The notes: generated by a model from the letters alone, not told the origin. A stretch of 64,000 nucleotides of DNA from Mimachlamys varia (GCA_947623455.1 OX392534.1:32176926-32240925); one strand, 5' to 3'. Counted from the first letter of the stretch, positions 37,449 to 48,339 are shown. Made by a program: numbers and translations.

Positions 37449-37620
37449 TTTTTTCTTTTCGTTTTTGCTCGGCTGTATCTTATTACTCTTGTGTGTCTTT
37501 TTACAATCCTAGAGGGAGTAAAGACAATCCAAATTATCAAAGAAAAACTAAAATATAACATATACACCCATGATGCTTTCTACCACAGGGTGCAACACAT
37601 GTCTGAATCAAAATGTCATT

Positions 37621-37988
37621 TCACACCTTAGGTGTGATTGCGGTTGGGTTGTTGACACACCTGAAAAGAAACACGCACAGCGTGATAGTGTCGGGTACGA
37701 CGATCCAGCCAATCATAATTGACAGAATAACACAAGCCACGCCCCCCATGACCATACTGGAAGGCCTCGACTCGTACGCGCTGATCCTTTTACGCCGAAA
37801 GGACGAGGTTTGGCTCTTGTTCACAGACAATTCCGCCTTCAGCTGTGTGATGATTTGTAGTAGTTCGGTCTGATTCAGCTTGGTGCCATTTATATGTCCT
37901 CTTGTACAACAGTCACAGGAGATGGATATGTTGGCAGTGACGGAGCCAGTTGTGGGAATAGATGTCGACGTTGATGACTTTGGAGTCA
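37621..37988 (-). CDS. Lectin exon 4 (linker, cysteines, furin-like site, TM, tail)
   Basis: Acceptor ctttctcatttcag; stop TGA at 37,623-37,621. It encodes 121 residues: Thr/Ser-rich linker, CDCC, helix, FRRKRIS, hydrophobic MVMGGVACVILSIMIGWIVV, then a tail ending TAITPKV. The plus-strand frame across the same span is a shadow. Confidence 0.82.
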
Positions 37989-40900
37989 CTGAAATGAGAA
38001 AGGTTTTAATCATTCATAAGAACAAGCCGTATGTACACCGGGTGCAATATTAAGATACTTGGCAGGTATGCAATTTTGAGATTTTCTGTACTTATTTGAG
38101 GGGGGTTCAATTTCCCTTGCTCAAAAATTATCATACAGCTGTGATAAATAGCTTTTTTATCGGGTGTTGTTTTTCGATAGTTTTGATGCATCCGCAAATC
38201 AAATCACTGGCAAATATTAGCAAATACAATGTATAAAGTTGGAAAACCAATGAGCTCAAATCAATCGTACAAAAACCAAAGGGCCCATTGTGCCTAGCGG
38301 TCTTATGAAATATCAAGAATAAGGTAGGGACTGCAACTATTTTTGAGAAGATGAATAAACACTGAAAGTGAAAGGCGAGGTTGGTTAGGTATGAAAGATG
38401 ACGTTACACACACACGTGCTGTACCTTTTAAATTTAGTATAAAAATAGATTTAGTATGCCGACAAAAATTAATTGCAATGCATCATACAGCATCTGGTGT
38501 GTAAAACCTCTTTAATTTATAAATTTCGAAAAAAAGTCAGTACTGAATTATTTCAAATCAAGTACCAAGAAAATATTTATCATGAACCATACCAATACTC
38601 AAATGAGATAACTGTGGCTATGAAGGCTCCAGCAAACCTCGGGGACTATACAATCCACCAGCAGAATGTGCCACCCCCTATCTTGAAAGATGACGTCGCA
38701 CACACACACACACACACATGCTGCATCTTTTACATAGCATAAGGTAAGAACAACAATTTGGTTACTCGAGTATCTACACATTCTACTTTCACAAATCATT
38801 TCCAAGACCTTTTTATTGATAAAGAATCAAAAGGAGGGAATTTTAATTCTATCCAATTTGGCCTGGTATTATTCTTTTGCACTTTTACAAGGGTCTCCAT
38901 GTAAATCTTTCCATTGTTCATATTTTGCCCCTTGTTTAATCGATTTTGAGTTTGGATTATGACTGTCGACGCTTCGGTATTCTCTAATGGGTTTTTTTAG
39001 AAGTTCAGGAAATGATATTCAATTAGTTTAATATATATATATTGTTTATGTATGTTCGCTTCTACAAATTATTTACTCATTAATATATATTCGTTTTCAT
39101 AAATGGTAACTTACTGGAATAAGAGCTCCTTTCCGCCATACTCTTTACATCAAATAAATGAGAGATTCATGCTTCATCGACGACACCAACGATGTAAATC
39201 TTTGTCACATCCAAGTAAACATCAAGTTCCCAAAATGAGAACCGAGCATCATTGTCAATCACAACAAGTAAACACACTAATGAGCATACTCAAAAACGTC
39301 CATCTTCATATCATTTAAAGATACAGAATATTTTTCAATGAGACAAAGATGGCGACCATAAAACTTGCCCATAGTTCTTATCAACCTGCATCTCACGAAA
39401 ATCCCGACATTTAGAGCAAGCCCTAGAATATCGAATCAACTGCGACATGTTGCAGAAGCAGTGATGTTACTATCAAGAAATGGAAAGTTCACGATTGGAA
39501 AATTTAAATCATCACGTTTATCGTATTGCTTGGTAAAAAACCAAATATTCGATATTTTCAAACAAAATTTGTATTTGACTCGCAATTCACACTCATGATT
39601 TACTGACAAGGTACCTATCAGATACATACTTACCGTATTCACAGATTGCTGGATAAATGAGAGAACAAGATATCGTTCTGAACAATCCGAAGTAAAGCCT
39701 GACACATTGCTCGCTTTCACAACCATTAGGTTCACGCATTGACAAGTCCCATTTACTCCATTCTAATGGTTGACCATCGCTCCATACATAGTCTGTGCAG
39801 TTTAACGATTTGGTTGAAAGTCCAATATACATCTCCGAAGAGAATCTATAATATATCAATCATTGATTTCATTTTGTTTGGCTTTGTTTTGTTTAACGTT
39901 CGATTAACATATAAGTCATTTGAGGACGTGCCGCCAGATGTGTTATGCATGCGTGAATGTGTATGCTGGAGGCAGGGTATGTTGGTGTACTTGCTAAAGT
40001 GTGATAGCGCGGATCTGATGCCGACGAAATCGTGAATTAATCCGTAAAAGCTTCGTAGAGTGAGTGTTTCATTGAAAAGGTATGTTCGTGTACTTGCCTC
40101 CTTGTGAGTGTGTAAGCGTGTATGTGTACCAGAGACAAGGTATGTTGGTTGTATGTTGTGAAACAAAGTTAGATTTTTTAAATAATTTATAGCCAGAACA
40201 AGAAATAAGGCTTGAGCACGAATTCATGCTTGAGCATGAGAACGGTTTCATGAATACGGGCCCACGTGTTCCGTAAGCGTCTTCTGCTTCATCGACGACA
40301 CCTGCCGTGTAAACCATGCATCTATCGAATCCCAGTGCCGCAAGTTTGTTCGTCAACAGCTGACGTTTATCAGAAAAATATCGATATTCAAAGAAAGCCC
40401 TAAAATAAGGAATTAACTGCGACATGTAAACACCATAGAATGGAGAAACAGGGGTGTTACTATCAAGAATGGGAAAGTTCACGATCGGAAAATGGAAATC
40501 GTCACGTTTATCATCAAGCTTAGTAGTAAGCTGCCTGTGTTGGTCATACTTTATGTAAAGATCGAGGTAAGAAGCTGATGAAAGAGAGTCTGTTGTGTCC
40601 TTAATCAGTAAGGTTATACGATCGACTAGATCGGCACACTTATTTTTGTTTATAGACAACACATTATCGATATACCTGAAAGTGAAATTGAAAGATTTGG
40701 CAAGGTTGTTGCTACCCATCATGATAAGCCCTGTTCAGCCTTGTAACAAAAACAAGTCAGCCAAAAGTGAGGCATAGTTAGTTCCCATTGGAATGCCAGC
40801 CGTCTGTTGGAAAATCTTTCCTCTAAACTCAACAAAGATTTGTCAACTTGGAATTCAATCATTCGTATTTCTCATTGTATTTCATCTTAGTCTTTGTTGT

Positions 40901-43900
40901 GTTTTCCCCCAAAGTATGCTGCAAGATAGCTCACAACTTTGTATTTGTATCGTTGTCCAAATTTGCGATTTGAATAATTTCATATAAATAGCAAAGAGTT
41001 AAAGATTAAAGAAGCATTGCTTTTATGACGAATTGACTAAATTGCAATTTGTTTGTGCAAAACAAAACTATTTTATGTGTTTGTTTTTATGACGACACGT
41101 CGGACCATATCATTCCTCCTGAAATTCTGTTGTTCCGTTATTTGAATTTGCCGACGTCAGTGATGTGATAATCGGACAATTTATTAGTCCGAACTTTTTT
41201 TTTCACTTTAACGATCATATATCTATTCTAGTAACGTTCGGATCTAGTACAAATAGTGGACCTCACCGTCGATATTACTTAATATACTTTCTCTCTATAT
41301 CTATATACATGTGTTTGTCTTGGTTATTAGGTAACTTGTGACCTATTCCCCTATCATGTTTCGTTTGTCGACGTGCGTCGTGCACGTCCGTTATTATCTT
41401 TTCATATTTTTAACTTCTTCTCAAGAACCACTGGAGGAATTTAAAGGAAACGTCCCCAAGAGAAGCTGCTCCAAGTTTGCGAACAAAAAGAGTATGGCCT
41501 CAATAGGGGCCCACTAAGGGGTAAATTGTGAACATATTCAAAATTCTTCTCATGAACAGTCAGATTGACTTTATATTTGATATTGAGGGTCATAAGGGTC
41601 TGTTCTACAAAGTTTGTGAATGAAAAACGTGGTCAAAAAACGGCCCAACCAGGGGGCGCCATCAAGGGTCAAAAAGCCAACTCTGACCGATTTCTAACAA
41701 ATTTGTTCCTTAGTGAAGGAACTCCAAGTTTGTTTGGGAAAACGTGGTTATAACCCTTTGGGGGCCTTAAGAGTGTAAGAAAAATCTTCTTAGAACGGCT
41801 TCTTCTCAAAAACAACTGGATTGATCGCAACCAAACTTGGCAGGAATCATCCTTATGAGCAGACACTTCTCAAACACAAAGGATGTAGCACCCTAACAAA
41901 AACCATATTATTCACAAATTGTCAACCTTTGTTAATGAATAGGTATATATGTAATTGAATTTTGTAGAGATTAAAGTAAGGATTATTGAATCAAAATAAC
42001 AAACTAAAATGTCAATTTCCTCAGGTGACTGTTGAGGACCTCTTGGGCCACTTGTTTTCTTTAAAACCATATGCTACCAAATGCTAAAAAAGATACATTC
42101 GAAAATGTTTCCTTTCCTCCTTTCTCATATCTTTCTTACCGTGGTTCCTGTCTTCATATCTCTTTTACCTTTTCAAATAACTCTATACGATCATCCAATG
42201 AAATTATATTTGCTATCCCCCTGTACTTACATCTTGCTGTCGTGGAACGATTTGTCAATTATCCAGGTTTGGTTGTATTTGTACAATGTATCTATGGTTA
42301 CCAGTCTGCCTTGGTTACGTTCACAGTATGACTGGCTAGATGCCCAATTCAAACGTGTGGGAGACAAGAAGAACGGCGAAATTGTGGCTCCCACGTATCC
42401 TAAAATTGAAAGAAACATAAAAAATCATTAAGTTTATGTAGCGTATCATTTTTATATGACTGACCCTTAAAGGCCCAATATACGTAACTTCAAGAAATTT
42501 CTCTTTATTCTGAAAAATTCAGAAAAAAATCCAGTTGATAACCATGCAAAAATAAGCCTAAAACGAAGTTAACCTGCGTGGTAACTAACAAGAAACTCTT
42601 GATAGAAAAAACCAAAGAATTGAAAATAATTCAGAAGGGGCCCACTTCAACAATAAGCCGAAGTTAGAAGACAGTTCAAAATGGACGTGTGTTTACAAAT
42701 ACCGAGTTTCAACTGCTGCTGTACCGGTAACCGCGTTAAGAATTCATCTTGAATATTGCTGATATCAGTCAATCCTATAAATATAATAAGATATTAGGCT
42801 TAATTTTCCCTTCAAGTTTTGTCGAAAGTTACGTATATTGGGCCTTTAAATAAATGTGACAAATGGCTTAAACCACCGTCTGTGCTGTACGTACTTGGGA
42901 AAGACATTCGTTGCTCGACTACAATAAACATGTCAGTCCGTCGTCCTGCGTCTGTCAAGTTTTCGTTTAAATGACTTCTTTTCAGGAACCGGAAGGTGTA
43001 GAGTCATGATATCTTGCTTGTAACTTTTAGATTAAATCCCAACAATGATGAGAGAATTAACAATGATATTCTATCTAGGTCATAGGGGTCAAATACAAAA
43101 AAAAAAAAAAGGAAAAAAATGAAAAATTACAGGGTCGAAGGGGTTAAGTTTTAAGATTTTAATTTTCGAACGGCGACTTATAAAATATCAAAAGACCCAG
43201 AGACAAGATGTTTGACTACTAGCTTTCTTGAAAGGAGCCGATGAAAGATTAACGACACACTTTCTACGTCACTTGGATCAAATATTTTCAAATTTTCAAA
43301 TGACTTGCATTGAAAAAGCTGACATATTTGCCAATGAAATTATCCTGACAAATTGTCAAAGTTAAAGGAGTTAAATACATATCTGTATGTCAAACCCTTT
43401 ACAGGTCTTGTTCTGAAATACTGAAAAATCCAGATAAATTAGCTACATTTACCTCCCTGCAAGTAAGGCGTGAGGATTGTAGCTGCTGCCCAAATGCATG
43501 ATGGTAAAAGGAAACTTAATTTGAGACACTGTTTTTTCTCTTTTTTCTTTTGTTGTGTCGTTTTTTTTTCAAATGTCTCTCTTGACACTGCTCAAAAATT
43601 TGAATTGAGTGGAGGGTTTGCCGCTGTAAGGAAGGGTTAGGGCCGACACAAAGACATACAGGAATCTCAAAAACTGGTAGTTACTACTTCCTGCTTGACG
43701 CTCATGCATTATGGGCGTGGTTTACACATTTTCAGTATAATGTAACTGGGGTTTTTTTTTTTGCTATGTGCCTTCAGTAGCATACTTGAGTGTGGTACCC
43801 CTATTAAGTCACCATTAATTCCGCACTATCGAAAACAGTCTTGCACGAACAAACCGCTGCCTTCTTAATACACACACGCACATCACACATACACCCACAT

Positions 43901-45777
43901 CGCTTACATCGGGATGCTGGCCTTTAAGACCTTAGTTGCTAAAAGGATTTAAAGCAAAAATGCCAAACCAGACACCTATATCGTAGATACGATCAGAACC
44001 TAGACTCTGATCTCTCGGAAAACATTTACAGGACAACTATTAAATCCCGAAGGTTTATCCTGGCCGTCTTGTTTAATAATTTGACATTTTTTATAACTTT
44101 ATAAAGTTACAAAATGAAGCAGAAGACGCTTACTCTTCTGGAACACCTGGTCTTATTATCTTGCACTTTGTTACGACGGTCTCCTTTATTAATATTTTGC
44201 CTCTGGTTTAATCGATTTTGAGTTCGGATAATGGTTTTGTTGACGCTTTGGTATTTTATGAGAGTGTAAATATACAACATTTACACTCTCATTGTATGCA
44301 CTACGAGGCCAATTTGAAATAATAAATAAAATCAAAATACTAATTATTTTTTGTTTTTATTTCTTATATGAATCAAATGTTTATTGATAACTGACGATTA
44401 AGTTCTTTTCTTACAAACCTCATTGTTAATATAAATAAAATAGAACATATTGATCGTCCTAAAACCATTATACTTTAAAATCCTTGATTTTTTTCCAGAT
44501 TGATTGGACACTGAAAAATATTAACAGTATCGTTGACGCAATAAGAAATTGTTTGAACAAATGCTAATTTTTTTCAAAAAACGATGCAAATTTCTGAGGG
44601 ATTGATAAATCGACACACACAACTAAAACAACAATAATAACATCCTTTTCAGCATTGATGACAATTTATTTTTGTTTCATTGGGGTATGAAAATAATTTT
44701 GTTTGCAAACTGTATGAATCCGCGTAACGGATTCTTACAAAAGTTTGCCAGCAAAATTTGTTTCATGATATACACATTTTCGTAGTACACGATGTGAAAT
44801 TATACAGAACTAGTTTAATTTTACTTCTAAATTAATAAATTAAAGGAGTTTTACGCACCTGACCTGACCCTTCTGCTTCTACATAAGTTTAGAAATTTTG
44901 GATTCCTATACCTTTTGGCCCCTAGCATCACTGAAGAGTCCTAGGAGGACGAAACAGCTGTATGATGCAGTTTAATTCATTTTTTCGGCATACTGTATCT
45001 ATTTCTAAATTTAAGAGGTGTAGCATATGTGTGTGTTACGTGATCTCTCATAACCCTAGGAACTAAAAAAATTGACATCAAGGCTTATAATTAATTTTTG
45101 AAAGTTATTTTCAAATTCAAAGCATGTTTATGTTCAATTTGACTGATCTAACAACAGATTCTTTTTTACAAATAAATACGCAACGTCAATTGCCGCATTG
45201 TGACGTCACATTTTTTGCGCCATTTTCATAGACGTATGAAAAGAAAATCTCAACCAATCAGAATGCCGCATTCTGCATACAATCAATGAAAAATTAATTA
45301 TATATAACAGAATCCATTATCAAATCATGGGAAATAGTTTTCTTATGTTAGGAAACAAGAGTATTAGCACTACTATAATTTCAGTACTTTGATCGTGTTG
45401 TAATCATAATTGTCATTTAACTGTTTTTTGTAACGATAATAATGAAGCTTATACAGACAAATTGTCATAAAAGCATTCATACACGAAATTCTCAAATATT
45501 TAAGCATGCATTGCATTGCGCGACAAGTTATTTGGCCGTTATCCCAACAAATGTCACATTTTGGGTGCTGTGATGTTAGACATTAACTCTAAGGAAATAT
45601 CTACAACCAAATCTAGAGTGACAATGATCTAGGTGAAACTGCTACATGTATAACAAATGGTAAATAGAAGAAAAATAACTGAAATCAAATAGAAGGAATA
45701 ATATACAAGGAATTAAGCAAACAGTTACCTTTGACAATAACGGTCCACAGCCAGAACAAAATTATTGTTGTGTCCAT
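37621..45777 (-). CDS. Single-CTLD membrane C-type lectin (4 exons, 265 residues)
   Basis: Coding exons on the minus strand, in order: 45777-45729, 42399-42231, 39845-39634 and 37988-37621. Intron phases are 1, 2 and 1, all AG/GT, total 798 nt. Residues 1-16 are a signal peptide (MDTTIILFWLWTVIVK). The CTLD spans about 30-143, with C42, C120, C133 and C141 as the canonical cysteines, an extra pair C89/C115, WSDGQPLEW and an EPN motif at 111-113 (mannose-type Ca-site motif in classical lectins). The usual WND before C133 is replaced (FRT), so Ca-dependent sugar binding is uncertain. Then come a Ser/Thr linker, CDCC cysteine cluster, a short heptad-like helix (LLQIITQLKAEL), an RRKR furin-like site (208-211), a transmembrane segment (about 222-241) and a short tail. 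Several N-glycosylation sequons are present. It probably acts as a surface or shed recognition lectin; that role is inferred. Introns hold retroelement debris. Confidence 0.85.
38420..38720. repeat. CA microsatellites in lectin intron 3
   Basis: (CA)n runs at about 38,407-38,416 and 38,699-38,718, in two copies of a locally duplicated segment (gatgacgt..cacacaca..tgctg). Confidence 0.6.
38870..39000 (+). mobile_element. Retroelement 3'-end fragment
   Basis: Shares ggtctccatgtaaatctttc, atattttgccccttgtttaa and tcgattttgagtttggatta with 44,115-44,275 and, inverted, 35,030-35,195. It is non-coding. Confidence 0.55.
39436..39531 (-). pseudogene. Reverse-transcriptase fragment in lectin intron 3
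   Basis: The minus frame reads YDKRDDLNFPIVNFPFLDSN, the same block as in the larger fragment at 40,180-40,850. Nothing else of the polymerase is preserved here. The open frame runs on into intron and overlaps lectin exon 3 in a different frame, which is a chance fusion. Confidence 0.75.
39634..39845 (-). CDS. Lectin exon 3 (second half of CTLD)
   Basis: Acceptor atatattatag, donor TACG|gtaagt (phase 1). It encodes MYIGLS, VWSDGQPLEWSKWDLSM, REPNGCESEQCVRL and PAICEY, the long-loop and C-terminal half of a CTLD. Confidence 0.9.
39870..40170 (+). mobile_element. Dispersed element with GTATGTTGGTGTACTTG units
   Basis: ttgttttgtttaacgttcga, agtcatttgaggacgtgccg, caggg tatgttggtgtact, agtgtgatagcgcggatctg and gtaccagagacaaggtatgt. 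This is the unexpanded counterpart of the element at 19,180-19,730, with only three scattered copies of the repeat motif. Confidence 0.6.
40180..40850 (-). pseudogene. Retroelement reverse transcriptase, broken (Penelope-like or related)
   Basis: Minus strand, in lectin intron 2. Upstream part (about 40,850-40,740) reads FQQTAGIPMGTNYASLLADL, an RT motif with GIPMG; a stop and frame change follow, then FNFTFRYIDNVLSINK, the palm YIDD box with the last Asp replaced by Asn, and DKRDDFHFPIVNFPILDSN and GVYMSQLIPYFRAFFEY. The tail matches repeat copies elsewhere in the window. It is inactive: catalytic residue altered, frame broken, no endonuclease or 5' region. The class is inferred from overall RT style and from hammerheads nearby; a different RT clade is possible. 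Confidence 0.75.
41395..41890 (+). repeat. Degenerate repeat with CTTCTCAAGAACCACTGGA units
   Basis: Three loose units of about 150-200 bp carrying ttcttctcaagaaccactgg, ctccaagtttg and agggtcataagggtc / gggccttaagagtg. It has no coding content and lies in lectin intron 2. Confidence 0.5.
42231..42399 (-). CDS. Lectin exon 2 (first half of CTLD)
   Basis: Acceptor tttctttcaattttag, donor AAGAT|gtaagt (phase 2). It carries LNWASSQSYCERNQGRLVTI, the classical start of a CTLD (tryptophan, cysteine, then RLVTI strand), and the sequon NQT. Confidence 0.88.
42471..42845 (+). mobile_element. TTAA-flanked MITE, copy 2
   Basis: TTAA (42,467-42,470), then AGGCCCAATATACGTAACTT; the right end is AAGTTACGTATATTGGGCCT, then TTAA (42,846-42,849). 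The perfect TTAA duplication and terminal inverted repeats indicate a piggyBac-type non-autonomous element. It lies in lectin intron 1. Confidence 0.9.
43453..43587 (-). CDS. Candidate alternative 135-nt exon of the lectin gene
   Basis: Within intron 1. Acceptor ttttgagcag, donor GGGAG|gtaaat, phase 1 at both ends, so it could be inserted between exons 1 and 2 without breaking the frame. It would encode a polylysine stretch (KKTTQQKKKEKKQ) and a hydrophobic helix (CLKLSFLLPSCIWAAATILT). It has no in-frame ATG, so it would need exon 1 or another upstream exon. The acceptor tract is mediocre. Confidence 0.3.
44115..44275 (+). mobile_element. Retroelement 3'-end fragment
   Basis: gaagcagaagacgcttactc through aacacctggtcttattatct, then tttgcctctggtttaatcga and tttgagttcggataatgg. 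It is the best copy of the fragment family and ends at the hairpin at 44,259. Confidence 0.6.
44259..44291. repeat. Perfect 13-bp-arm hairpin
   Basis: TGAGAGTGTAAAT and ATTTACACTCTCA separated by 7 bases. It may be the terminal hairpin of the retroelement fragment just upstream. Confidence 0.75.
44927..44976 (+). ncRNA. Type I hammerhead ribozyme-like motif (intact catalytic core)
   Basis: ATCA, CTGAAGA (fits CUGANGA), stem II GTCC-tagga-GGAC, GAAA, stem III CAGC..GCAG (one A.A mismatch), cleavage triplet GUU, then TAAT as the stem I partner (one C.A mismatch). The flanks resemble those of the 37,399 copy (tttaggccc / tttggcccc upstream; ctgtatct downstream), so both come from one repeat family. 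The short stem III is typical of retrotransposon hammerheads that act as dimers. Confidence 0.65.
45729..45777 (-). CDS. Lectin exon 1 (signal peptide)
   Basis: ATG at 45,777 (preceded by GGA, reading ggaATGGAC), 16 codons of signal peptide, phase 1 donor AAAG|gtaact. The overlapping 112-residue minus frame (45,725-46,063) is in another frame and is probably 5' UTR. Confidence 0.8.
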
Positions 45778-46079
45778 TCCCCCGTGTCGTGTCCAGATTT
45801 GGATCAGGTTGTATATTATGGTCCGGAGTGATTCTTATAACGTAAATATCATGTTCACCACGTTCGTCTAGGTTTAGTGCGTCACAACAAATCACTGAAT
45901 ACGACACAGACCTACACAAGGCTATGCCGCAAGACTGTCGTTGATGCATATCAACCCTTATCTGTATGCAAAATCCAAAGCTTGCAATATTAAGACGTTT
46001 GTCATACGGATTGGTGACCATCCCGAACAAAGATAAAAAAACCCGAATGAATGGCTCATACATTTATGAAATCGATTAT

Positions 46080-47114
46080 GTTGAAGGCGTCATGTAGATG
46101 GTTTGATTTATCAGATGTGTTTGATGTTTTTAACAAACCAAAGTCCTTAAAGATTAGAGCTGTTATTCCCTGCATAGTGTTCCACATCAAGAAGTAAAGC
46201 AACAACAGATTTACCCGTTACAAGCTGTTCCGTGTTGGGTACATTTTTCGTGGTAGTTCAGTGAGATAGCACTATAACGTCGGCACCACGCTATCACAAA
46301 AAGGCAAGTACACCAAAATACTCTAAAAGCCTAAATTGTCGCCCCTGGGATTTTTTTTCTCATGCAGCCTTCAAAATGTTAGCGGTGTTGATTGATATTT
46401 TGGCGCTATTTTGCACTGTGTGCCTATTATACAATTACACATTGTAGAGATTGAGTGATGTCCAAAATGTTCGCGTGAAGATATATTCGCGGAGATTTGA
46501 TAAGAGCGAAATAAACAAAAATAAAACTCCGCACCTCGAAAATTCCACTTTAACAGTATTCAGTCAAAACGGCACACATGCATCCATTGACATCACTTTT
46601 AATAGGACGTGAAGCTAAATGAAACACCATGGGAATACACCCAGCACATCTTTTAGCCCGGTCACTGACATCGTGAGGTTTGGTTTAGTTATATTTCTTC
46701 AACGTCCTCTTAACATAGAGGATAAACATAATGAAACATACTGAATAAAGGTCATTTATTCAGAAGTCAATGATACTGCATAAGCCTGCATCAAATCGAT
46801 TTTGAGGTTCTCTTTTTCCTGTTGTAACATTGCTGATATCAATGTTTTTCTACCAGTATTTTGGAATCTTTTAAAATGGTATTGGAGTCAACCCTGACGA
46901 ATATTAAATCCACAGGCTGTACACTTTGGAAGTAACGTGTCAAAAGCAAAGTTTGGCCTTAATTAAGCAAGTCTTTTCCCTCGGGTCATGTTGGCCATCT
47001 TCAGTCAAATGTCCTGCAGTTTATGATTTAGCATGCTTCAGTTGATATAATCCCACAGTAAGTTCTGTAATCTTAGGGAAATCGGGCAAACTGGCTTCAT
47101 AATCATTTCCCATA
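46080..47114. other. Intergenic DNA upstream of the lectin gene
   Basis: No exon supported. A stretch at about 46,240-46,330 (agatagcactataacgtcgg, aaaggcaagtacacc) is an inverted fragment of the dispersed element at 39,870. Any lectin promoter should lie near 45,800-46,200, but I see no decisive core motif. Confidence 0.4.
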
Positions 47115-47116
47115 TA

Positions 47117-48177
47117 CCGTATAGCGGGAAATTGTAGCGGTCATAAAATTTGGCGATTTGGTCGTGAAGAGTGAAAGATTAACTTTGGCGGGTTAAAATT
47201 TGGCGGTTTTGAATTATATATATTCATTTTTTTCAGATAGATATGGAGTCTGATTAGTCATAATCTTGTACATCAGCATCATTTGAGGTTGTTTTCGCCT
47301 ACTTTCAAGAGAGACCCAGCCTTATTCTCTGTACAAGAAGCCTAATTCTCTGTACAAGATATTGGGGGGGGGGGGGGGGGTTGCCTCTACGCATTCCTGT
47401 AATTATTCTTGCAGCCTCCAGTTGGATAGATTCTAGAAGATTTTTTTAGATTTTGGGTGTTAAAATTTGACTCATCATTATCATTGACGCCAAATTTATT
47501 CAAGCTCGGCTGTTCCGCCAATGTCGTTTAAATGACGACGCCTAAAGAAGCGCAGCTAATAAACTAATTATTTGGAAAAAAATTAAATGGAATTCAGTAT
47601 ATGTGTTATAGTAAAAATGTAAATATATGGATTGAAAGCCATTTTTTTTAACTTTCATAGAGCTATGAAATTCATATTTAGCATGAAGCCCTAGCGGGCT
47701 TCATTCAATATGGATGTAACGGCTGACCTTTCATAGCACTATAAAAGTTAAAAAAATGACTTTCAATCCTTATATGGTCATAATTTGTCGACTTGGTCGT
47801 GAAGAGTGAAAGATTAACTTTGGCGGGTTAAAATTTGGCGATTATCAATAAACCAAAGGTTTTACTTTAGCGTTGAGCATATATATTACCTACCTGAATA
47901 TATAGATTAATATGTTATGTTCATATATCCTATTCATGTTGATTAAAGTTGTGTATTTTACCAACAATACCCACCACTCGTTACTCTCGGGAGTTAACGG
48001 AGAAACAGGAGTAATCAAAGGTAAATGACGGTCGGAACGAAAACTATTGCTTAAAGTGAATTTTTTGCGTCTTTTGAATTGGCGGTGTTAAAATTTGACT
48101 GGGCAAATTTTGGCGATCAATATACGGACCCGCCACATCGCCAAATTGAAGCCCCGCTAAAATTCCCCGTTATACGG
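47117..48177. mobile_element. 1.06-kb inverted-repeat element with TA target duplication, with nested insertion
   Basis: Left end CCGTATAGCGGGAAATTGTA, right end aaaattCCCCGTTATACGG; each is flanked by TA. An internal block gtcgtgaagagtgaaagatt + aactttggcgggttaaaatt occurs twice (about 47,161 and 47,782), which suggests insertion or duplication of the 600-bp middle. The middle carries a G17 run (47,364-47,380) and a foldback (47,629-47,769). No transposase is seen. Confidence 0.7.
47629..47769. repeat. Foldback with inner GAAGCCCTAGCGGGCTTC palindrome
   Basis: Arms ggattgaaagccattttttt + taactttcatag pair with ctataaaagttaaaaaaatg + actttcaatcc. The centre has the palindrome atgaagccctagcgggcttc + at. 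It is nested inside the 47,117 element. Confidence 0.8.
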
Positions 48178-48339
48178 TAGATCGTTTTCTAACCAAGCAT
48201 CCATTCCCAGTTTTAGCTTGAAATTTATTTGGACTCTTTGACATAGCAAGCCTCTCAGCAACATCTTCACTAGCCAAGGGTTACGGTCCGCACACTCATC
48301 TTCACCCTTGGCATAGGCTATATAGACCACCTTTCGTAA

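Noticed and set aside
45725..46063. 112-residue minus ORF at the lectin 5' end
   Set aside because: A different frame in the same place gives a clear signal peptide with a matching phase 1 splice to the CTLD exon; the 112-residue frame is probably 5' UTR.
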